Positions 56,980 to 64,000 of a stretch of 64,000 nt of DNA are shown piece after piece. Numbering within the stretch: position 1 is the stretch's first letter; every line of letters starts with the position of its first letter. The DNA is from Parastagonospora avenae f. sp. tritici 18332-5 (Eukaryota; Ascomycota; Dothideomycetes; Pleosporales; Phaeosphaeriaceae). A program made the position numbers and the translations under genes. The stretch spans positions 124,001-188,000 of the forward strand of contig JAFJTR010000004.1 in assembly GCA_022559985.1 (NCBI GenBank), given 5' to 3'. Below the pieces are notes generated by a model. That model saw nothing but the letters and a program-made list of their open reading frames with translations. It did no database searches and had not been told where the DNA came from.

Positions 56980-58716
56980 CTACCCTCTCCCCACCCCCGG
57001 ATCAACCTCCACAGCTCCATAATGTTTCAAAAACCGCCCCCAAATAGCCCGCCCATCAATCTCGCCAACGGCCAGCGGCCACAAAACCCTCCCCGCACCA
57101 TCCTCCCACCCAATCGGCCTCACACCGCCAAAAGCATCTTCAAGCTCCGGCGCCGCACTCATATAGCCCGGGTCCACGGTCGTCATCGCCACGCGCCTCG
57201 AGTGCCAAGCCGTCGCCGCCTCGGTCTCGGTAATCATGTTCAGCGCGGCTTTGGACATGTTGGTGTGTACATGTTTGCCCGCTTTCGCCGGGGAATTTGT
57301 GCGTTCTTCAAAGATGCCTTCGCGCGAGGAGACGTTGATGATGTAGCCTTGTGGTTTCGTGGTCGTGGGGAAGGATGGCGATTTGGCACAGCCCATTAGA
57401 GGGAGGAGTTCGCGGATTAGGATGAGTGGGCAGAAGCTGTTTACGCTGTGTGCGGATATGATGTCCTCGTAGGGTATTTCGGATAGGGATTGGGCCCAGG
57501 AGGATTTTGTGTAGGGTTCGAGGTCCGTTGGTGGGGTGGAGTCTTTGACGCAGGTTGTTTCTGGACTTGTCGTGTCGATATTAGCTTGCGAATCGGGAGA
57601 AGGTGTCATGCCGACATTTGCGTATCCTAATGCTAGAGGCAAAGCTCCTCCTCTGATTCTTGCTGTGTATGCGCCTTCAATAAGTAGTCCAGAGCGACCC
57701 ATGTCCTGGGTTAACTTCTCTTCTTGACGCACTGCGCGTCCTTCCTTCTTCATACTATCTGTCAAAGTCTGCGCCGCGTTATTAATGAGTGCGTCCAACT
57801 TTGTTTCTCGCCCATCTGCCCATGCTGCCAAACACTTCTTCGTTTCATGGACTAGAGCGAACACATCAGCAGCCGACCTGAAATCCGCCCCAACAACCTT
57901 CAGCCTCTCTTTCCAGATACCAGAGTCCTCCTCATGCAGGTACCGCGCAACAGCATCTCGCGGATATCGCGTCGTAGTAATGACGCGCGCGCCACAGCGT
58001 AATAGCCTCAGAGCTGTGTGGTACCCTAGGTTGAGGCGCGCGCCTGTGACCAGGGCGGTAAAATCCGACGGCAGGTTGAGTTTCGGGGGCATCGAGAGCG
58101 AGGAAGACGCATAGTTGAACGCACCACACGGTATGCAAAGGGCCGGATGTGTCGGGTAGTGGTTTGTAACGGTCAACCGACAGATGTAGCAAAGACGCTT
58201 TTGGGGTACCGGCGGTGATTTGGGAACTTTCGAGTTTGTTTGATCATCCGGCTTTTCATTTGTTGATGATTCTACGCCGAGTTGCTGCTTGACCAATGCG
58301 AGTAAATCCGAAATTGCTGTATCATCCGTTATAACAGCAGTGTACTGAAAGTGCTCAATGACCTTCAAGGCCGTAGCGAGCTCTGATGAATACAAGAGTC
58401 CCTGGTTTTGCTCCACGCCTCGCATGCTACCGGAAGGTACTGATTCGATTCCCGTATTCAAATGTCTTATGATCTTGTTTAACAGGTTTTCGTAAATAGT
58501 CCGTTTGATATCGTGACTCAACCCGGGGAAAGGTGCAAGTTGAGAAGCAACGGCTTTTCCTTTCTCCTCATCGTACTTGGGCAGATGCCATGCAGTCCAG
58601 CTACAAGCTTTGCCGGCATCTATGAGAGCTTCGTCTTCGCGTAGTCGTTTTGCAATGTCTTCATCGGACATTGTCGCCACGATTTGTGGTGCAAAAAGTG
58701 GCGAGAGGTGCGCCAT
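56980..58716 (-). CDS. Short-chain dehydrogenase/reductase with N-terminal zinc motif, atypical active site
   Basis: A single-exon 578-residue protein from ATG 58716. Residues 1-160 are helical and of unknown fold (SWTAWHLPKYDEEKGKAV, LSHDIKRTIYENLLNKIIRH). A C-x2-C...C-x2-C motif follows at 176-197 (RLCYICRLTV, HPALCIPCGAFN). From about 218 comes an SDR domain with the cofactor loop TALVTGARLNLGYHTALRLL, the LDALINNAAQTL strand and INVSSREGIFEE. At the catalytic Y-x3-K position it reads HVHTNMSKAALNMIT, so Lys is present but Tyr is replaced by Thr. The reaction is therefore uncertain. It is convergent with the short Zn2Cys6 gene only 51 bp away. A start at 58671 is also possible. Confidence 0.75.
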   Translation of the reverse strand: MAHLSPLFAPQIVATMSDEDIAKRLREDEALIDAGKACSWTAWHLPKYDEEKGKAVASQLAPFPGLSHDIKRTIYENLLNKIIRHLNTGIESVPSGSMRGVEQNQGLLYSSELATALKVIEHFQYTAVITDDTAISDLLALVKQQLGVESSTNEKPDDQTNSKVPKSPPVPQKRLCYICRLTVTNHYPTHPALCIPCGAFNYASSSLSMPPKLNLPSDFTALVTGARLNLGYHTALRLLRCGARVITTTRYPRDAVARYLHEEDSGIWKERLKVVGADFRSAADVFALVHETKKCLAAWADGRETKLDALINNAAQTLTDSMKKEGRAVRQEEKLTQDMGRSGLLIEGAYTARIRGGALPLALGYANVGMTPSPDSQANIDTTSPETTCVKDSTPPTDLEPYTKSSWAQSLSEIPYEDIISAHSVNSFCPLILIRELLPLMGCAKSPSFPTTTKPQGYIINVSSREGIFEERTNSPAKAGKHVHTNMSKAALNMITETEAATAWHSRRVAMTTVDPGYMSAAPELEDAFGGVRPIGWEDGAGRVLWPLAVGEIDGRAIWGRFLKHYGAVEVDPGVGRG

Positions 58717-59069
58717 TGAGAGGATTTGTATAACGTTAATTGTGTTCAGGTGTCCGCTCTGCTGAGGCAAACCATATAGAAAAGAACATGTGAAATACAG
58801 ATGTTCATTGACTCATGGGCCGGCGCGTCTGCCTAGCCTAGAGTTGCGTGTGTATTCAGGTTACCTCTTTCCTATGTTTAAGCTTAAGCGAGAGGAGGCC
58901 TAGTTTGGGGAAAGGGCGGCGGTCTTAAAGAAGGCAGAACTAGCGTACCTCATGAGTCAGCCTGTTGTACTGAAGACTCGACTTGCCGATATCATACATT
59001 CCCTTGAGAACCTGACCTTACTTTTTTTACTATTCCACCAACACCACCGATCAGACATCCGCCAGCACG
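58717..59069. promoter_or_regulatory. Divergent promoter region, SDR and F-box-like genes
   Basis: About 350 bp between two outward-facing starts. No named motif recognised. Confidence 0.45.
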
Positions 59070-60350
59070 ATGCCCGCGTCCATGCGGTTTACGCGTATCG
59101 CTGAGGATTTAGAAAAGCTTCCATGTGAGTTGCACGACGCAGTCCTCAAAGACCTTGAGTTTGAACAACTTCTCCGATTGTCACAAACCGCCGGACCGCG
59201 CCTTACTTGGTCGCTCGAGAACAGTCTGTCGACATGGAGTGTCTACTTGCGTCAAGGAAACATTCCTCGTCTGTATTCCCTTCTGGAGATCACCGATCTG
59301 GTCAGAAAATACTGTTTCAAGCCACCGAAATCGAAAGAATCAGTATCGTCATGCCTCCATATTTGGCCACCTAGACAGTTGCGCTTTCTACTCTATCGTG
59401 GCTCAGACTGGGCGTTGCATGAAGATGACAACCGTTACACGATGCATTTCTGGTATTATAAGACGTTGATGACCAAAGCCGATATTGTTGATGGCGATTC
59501 CTTGTGCAGCAACTGGTTATCTTCGCTCAATGAGATGGTCATCAGTACAAGCTGGGACGTGTTCCATACCGACTATGCCAGGCTTGTAGAACCCTGGGTT
59601 CCGAGCCTCGCCTGCGCCGCTACAGTCTTCAGAAAAATTCCACTTTTGGGAGAAGATCAAAATTTGACCACTCTGCAAGTTGTTCAAACTGCGCTATCCA
59701 TTCAGGAACTGCATGAATTCATCTCTCTTTACCAGGAAACACGTCAAGTCAGGGCAGAGGCATTGGCAGCAGAACTGTGCCGCTTGGCAGACATTTACGA
59801 AGCACACTCGGGATTTCTGAAGCAGACATTCGCTCCGCAGACTCGGCGTCTAAACAAACAACACATACCGACAGTAATGCGAAATGAGGCTCGGAAACTT
59901 ACAAAGAGAATGGCCCACACTTGGTGGAAAGAAGGGGAGAGATACAGGTATCACTTCGCTTTCCCGTTCCCAGGTCTTGTTCCATATGACTGGACGCTGC
60001 GACTCTTCGATGAGGTACTGCAGAAGCACGCCGCCCCGGATTTACCTCATCACAAAGGCATCGTCGAGAATGCCAAAGCTGTTCACGATGCTTTGCCCAC
60101 ATGGGCTTGTAGTGCGCGTAGCTTTAAGGCTTTGAATGAAGAAATCAATCGTTGGGCGCCGCAGAACAAGAAGTACATGCAGCCCTCGACCACGTCGACA
60201 ATGTGGGAGAAAGCATATCAAACGCACACTGGAGAAGATATAGCCTGGCTGCAGAAATTCTGTGAAGTCGTTGCACAGATGGAGAAGGTGTTTCTAGAGG
60301 TAGTGGAGGGGGTTAGGGGTCTTGGCTGGGTTATCGGCGCGCCGCAATGA
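59070..60350 (+). CDS. F-box-like hypothetical protein
   Basis: A single-exon 426-residue protein. The N-terminus (EDLEKLPCELHDAVLKDLEF followed by EQLLRLSQTAGPRLTWSLEN) has the Leu-Pro start and spacing of an F-box-like domain. The remainder is helical with many Trp and Leu residues (RQLRFLLYRGSDWALHEDDN, HTDYARLVEPWVPSLACAAT, LFDEVLQKHAAPDLPHHKGI) and resembles lineage-specific fungal hypotheticals. No signal peptide or membrane span. A role as a Skp1-Cullin adaptor is only a suggestion. Confidence 0.65.
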   Translation: MPASMRFTRIAEDLEKLPCELHDAVLKDLEFEQLLRLSQTAGPRLTWSLENSLSTWSVYLRQGNIPRLYSLLEITDLVRKYCFKPPKSKESVSSCLHIWPPRQLRFLLYRGSDWALHEDDNRYTMHFWYYKTLMTKADIVDGDSLCSNWLSSLNEMVISTSWDVFHTDYARLVEPWVPSLACAATVFRKIPLLGEDQNLTTLQVVQTALSIQELHEFISLYQETRQVRAEALAAELCRLADIYEAHSGFLKQTFAPQTRRLNKQHIPTVMRNEARKLTKRMAHTWWKEGERYRYHFAFPFPGLVPYDWTLRLFDEVLQKHAAPDLPHHKGIVENAKAVHDALPTWACSARSFKALNEEINRWAPQNKKYMQPSTTSTMWEKAYQTHTGEDIAWLQKFCEVVAQMEKVFLEVVEGVRGLGWVIGAPQ

Positions 60351-60861
60351 TGGGAGCTGATGTCGACAAAGGCTTGTAAGAGCATTTTTGTTTAAAGAGC
60401 GAGGTCTGAGATATGGCTCAGGAACGGGCTAAATGCTGTTTTATCGAGCTGGTGGCTTCAAGGTATGACGTCTCGGGAAAGCTTTACCCCGCAAGCTAAT
60501 CTATTATCCACACCAACCATTCGCTTAACTTGTGACGTGATATCGTGCATCAGCACTCGTTCTTACCAATACAGTGACCCAATCCACCCATCTGTCAAAC
60601 GGTGTCCATGCCGCGGACCGAGATGCCGGAGCACAAATGGGCGAACACCCCGGAATTTTGACAGGCTACCGCCCCGCTCCGGAAACCGTTCACCACTCAC
60701 CTTCACCCCTTGTCTCGAGATGGTAACGACGTACATGGCGCGCTATATTCCTGCATTAGCTTCTCGTACAGTATGCAAGCTTTGAATGCCTTAAAGCTTC
60801 TGTGCTCTTGATGTTCTTGGTGCCTCTTATCTCTCTCAATTACCACTCGCACGCTCACACC
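60351..60861. other. Intergenic, MFS gene promoter side
   Basis: About 510 bp. The transporter frame is open upstream from 60802 but the residues there are not typical; nothing else seen. Confidence 0.45.
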
Positions 60862-62565
60862 ATGGCTACCACAACCAGCTTGGACGACAAGTTGCGAACG
60901 GAACGCATATCGGACGATATTGCCCAGCATACAATTGATACCACCAATGGCTCTACAAGTGGCAAGCTCGTCCCGCCCCCGCTTGTGGCTGCCATGTCGC
61001 AAGAGCAGCGCCTACAGGCAGAAGCGCGCATGAGGAGAAAAGTCGATACTCGGTTGCTCCCTATGATAATTCTAATGTACATCATGAATTATCTCGACAG
61101 GAATAATATCGCAGCAGTGCGATTGGCAGGACTGCAAGACGACCTGGAGTTGACAAGTGTCCAATATCAGGTAGGCTACAAACGCTGCACATACGGCCGC
61201 TGTGTGGACGCTGAACTATGACTAGACTACCGTCTCAATCCTCTTCGTCGGATACATATTGATGCAAATTCCGTCCAATCTGTTCCTGAATAAGACGGGA
61301 AAACCTGCGATCTATCTCCCATGCTGCATGATTGTTTGGGGAATCATCTCAGGTGCGACTGGAGCGTGCCAAAACTTTGGAGGACTTGTAGCCTGCCGCT
61401 TCTTCCTAGGATTTGTCGAAGCAGCTTTCTTTCCCGGCTGTTTGTTCTATCTTTCGGCATGGTACACCAGGAAGGAGTTGGGTCTCCGAACCGCTGTGCT
61501 CTACTCCGGCAGTCTTATCTCGGGGGCTTTCGGAGGCCTAGTGACCGCAGGAATTACTAGTAATATGGACGGCACACATGGGCTACGTGCATGGCGGTGG
61601 GTATTCATCATCGAGGGAGCGATTACGGTCGTCATCGCGTTCTCTGCCTTGTTCATTTTACCAAACTTTCCAAGAACCACATCGTGGCTTACTGAGGAGG
61701 AGAGCCAACTCGCTGTATATCGTTTGCAAGAGGACATCGGAGAAGACGATTGGAAAGACGCACAATCGCAGACATTCTTCCACGGCTTGAAGCTAGCTTT
61801 GATGGACATAAAAACTTGGGTACTAACAATTCTTCTCCTCGCCATCGTTTCGTCGGCATCTGTAACGAACTTCTTCCCTACTGTAAGTATATGATATGGG
61901 TAGCTTTACTTGTGGCTGTGCTGACTTTCGTACAGGTTGTCAAGACTCTAGGCTACGACAACATTCACACTCTCCTACTTACCGCACCTCCATATGTACT
62001 CGCAGTCATCACGACGTATCTAAATGCTTGGCATGCTGATCGAACCGGCGAGCGATTCCTGCATATCGTCTTACCCCTATGCGTCGGCGTCTTCGCTTTC
62101 ATTCTCGCTGCAGCCACCCACTCGACCGCACCCCGCTATGTCGCTATGATGCTTATGGTCCCTGGAGTATATACCGGTTACGTTGTATGCTTGGCCTGGT
62201 GAATACTCCTAATGTATTATTTTGTTGATGGGTGCTGATATTGAGTTTCCAGGATTTCCAACTCGCTGCCGAGACCGCCTGCGAAGCGTGCCGCCGCACT
62301 AGCTTTCATCAACGCGATTTCCAACACGAGCAGTATATATGCGAGCTACATGTATCCGCAGCCCAAAGGAGGTGCACAGCCTGACTTGACAATTCCACTC
62401 AGCGTGGATTGTGCGACTGCGGCACTGGCAATCATCATGACAGTAATCATGCGGATCATACTCGGCAGACTGAACAAGAAGCTCGATCGAGGCGAACATG
62501 TAGAAGGCGCCATCAACGCAGTCCCTGGCGAGGCATCAGAGCATGGTTTCAGATTCTTGGTGTAA
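60862..62565 (+). CDS. Major facilitator transporter of the anion:cation symporter (Dal5/Tna1-like) family
   Basis: Exons 60862-61170, 61226-61882, 61936-62198 and 62253-62565 (513 aa), introns 55, 53 and 54 nt. Residues 60-110 give VDTRLLPMIILMYIMNYLDR then NNIAAVRLAGLQDDLELTSV, the diagnostic first helix of the allantoate/nicotinate-type carriers. Later signatures: PSNLFLNKTGKPAIYLPCCM, RFFLGFVEAAFFPGCLFYLS, WYTRKELGLRTAVLYSGSLI, GLRAWRWVFIIEGAITVVIA. Twelve spans are expected at the plasma membrane. Substrates in this family are carboxylic vitamins, allantoate, ureidosuccinate and similar anions; which one applies here cannot be told. The last part has a short cytosolic tail. Confidence 0.9.
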
Positions 62566-63559
62566 GCGTGCCTGGCTGCCAAAAGTATCTCTTGCAAGAT
62601 AAGCTGGCAACTAGTAACGCAGCATGACTGGAGCAACATTCTAGAAGATGATGTAAGAATGCGAAATATAGCGGCCAATACCACCAAGCGTTTCCATCCA
62701 TGTCACTAAACACGTGCACGACATAGCCTACTTTATGTGGACCGCGAGAGCGAGTCTAGAGCTGTTATAATATTCACGTCGCTTCAAGAATGGCAAGTTT
62801 AATAAGGTAGAGCCTGTAAAAGTACCAATGCGAGCTCTTGAGTTCTAAGTATCACCGATACTTCCAATGTTCTTTGTTCCGTCCTCTGCTTGCTGTGCAA
62901 GAGCGTGACTTGCCGAGGCTGTTGGCAATGCGAGTTGTTCATTGCACTTCGTTTTCCACTGTGACCAGACAGGTTTCAAGAGAGTCAGGGGTCTGCAAAG
63001 ACCCTTAGACTGCTGCGGGGATGTTATCGCCAAATGAGGCGGCTGGGTGCAGACTGGGGTTGCTCGAACCTTCGATGACGTGCCATCGCCGTGTTCAGCC
63101 TAGCCTGCCACGCCCCGTCGCGCCTTCTGATCGCCATCACCGCCAAGCCTTCAACATTCACATTCCATTCACGCCTCAGCACTTTGCGACTTACGAGCCT
63201 CTGCTTTATTGTTATCGATTCGAGATCTTCAACACTGTCGCTCCAACTGGAAATGCGCATGCTAGCTGTCACGGATTGCGAGAAGAGCGCACGCGAATTG
63301 CGATAGCTAGCGTTACACGACAGGCACTCACCAAGCGCTTATACGCACAATGCTCGATGCCGAATCACGCTTACAGAATCATACAACGCATATAGCCTCC
63401 CACTTTTTGTGCGCACCATCTATCGCTACCCTCTAAACATTACCGATAAATTGCAACCTTCTCTCTGCAATCGCGCAACCCTGCGCAACCTTCAAAGGCA
63501 CCAGAACGCGTCGTCAGCTGACGCCACTCAACCTACTAACAAAGGAATCAACAACCAAA
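62566..63559. other. Intergenic, nothing recognised
   Basis: About 1 kb with only short overlapping frames. The 130 bp before the next ATG are Ala/Cys-rich in base terms (A and C), as often seen in 5' UTRs. Confidence 0.45.
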
Positions 63560-64000
63560 ATGGATCTCTCAAACAACGTATTCAGTGCGCCCGCCTCTAC
63601 ATCCAAAGTCTCTGATGACACCATGTCTCATGCAAATCTAGTTATGGCTTGCAGATGGGGTTGGACTAGCGCTCCAGATTCGAATGGCACAAGCGCGCAA
63701 ATGCCCCGAGTGGCTTCATCAACCTCCCAGTCCGCTTCATCTCCATTCAACAACGTGCGCTCAAAACGTTTTGCGCCATGCCAAGGACGGTTGTATCATC
63801 AGCTCCTGTGCTCGCATCGCATTCGTACCGATCTAGTTGAAGACTGCGGTGCGAATTGCATAGAACCTTTCGGAAACATCTCGGGTCCAGCGTTCATATG
63901 CAACGAGTGTATGGATGCCGAAGCAGCAAAGATCTGGGAAGAGCGCAAAGCACAACTTCTCGCCTCTTATCCACCCACGGCGCAAATGACTAAAGAGCAG
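63560..64000 (+). CDS. Zinc-motif family protein, 3' end cut off by window edge
   Basis: An open frame of 147 codons from the ATG at 63560 to the last base, with no stop. After a Ser/Asn-rich lead, residues 74-117 hold C74, H80, C84, H86, C96, C100, C114 and C117 (APCQGRLYHQLLCSHRI, DCGANC, AFICNECMD). The spacing is nearly the same as in the PHD-finger protein at 27251-28372 (shared C-x-HRI, C-G-x-N-C and F-x-C-x-E-C). A charged helix follows (EAAKIWEERKAQLLAS). Whether a PHD finger or other domain follows lies outside the window. No function known. Confidence 0.6.
   Translation, partial: MDLSNNVFSAPASTSKVSDDTMSHANLVMACRWGWTSAPDSNGTSAQMPRVASSTSQSASSPFNNVRSKRFAPCQGRLYHQLLCSHRIRTDLVEDCGANCIEPFGNISGPAFICNECMDAEAAKIWEERKAQLLASYPPTAQMTKEQ

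Overview
The window is nuclear DNA of a filamentous ascomycete. Many genes carry introns of 46-63 nt with GT...AG ends and CTAAC/CTGAC-like branch points. The gene content is fungal throughout: Zn2Cys6 regulators, a Spt20 subunit of SAGA, a Dal5-type MFS carrier, a rhodopsin-like Pth11-type membrane protein and a thaumatin-like secreted protein. The style of the hypothetical genes suggests Dothideomycetes, probably Pleosporales; that is an inference. All exon joins given here were worked out by hand from splice signals and reading phase.

Left part (1-24 kb): a partial bestrophin-like anion channel; three small Cys-rich ORFs on the minus strand; a D-2-hydroxyacid dehydrogenase divergent from an APC amino-acid/choline permease; SPT20; a SRA-YDG protein; the rRNA m5C methyltransferase RCM1; a type II membrane protein with a ten-cysteine ectodomain; a tandem pair of fungal N-domain (NLR-like helical domain) genes, the first decayed in its 5' half; a nitrilase; and a Pth11/rhodopsin-like receptor.

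Middle part (24-45.7 kb): a 2.8-kb stretch with no recognisable gene; two head-to-head zinc-motif paralogues, one with an added PHD finger; an unrecognised three-exon gene; a CDF metal transporter; a Zn2Cys6 regulator; an intracellular-type GH2 beta-mannosidase; a thaumatin-like protein; and sphingolipid fatty-acid 2-hydroxylase.

Right part (45.7-64 kb): housekeeping RBM39/CC1-like splicing factor and importin beta (KAP95), two F-box-like genes, a very small Zn2Cys6 protein, an unusual SDR with an N-terminal zinc motif, a Dal5-family transporter, and, at the edge, a third member of the zinc-motif family.

The most interesting observations are two. First, the tandem pair at 18.2-20.75 kb shares an APR-x-K-x3-NNN-x-I-x-G motif right after (or in place of) a fungal N-domain, which is reminiscent of death-signalling effector architecture. 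Second, an apparently undescribed eight-ligand Cys/His motif (C-x5/6-[CH]-x3-5-C-x-H-x(9-13)-C-x3-C...C-x2-C) recurs in three genes of this window. I found no convincing tRNA, rRNA, CRISPR or intact mobile element.
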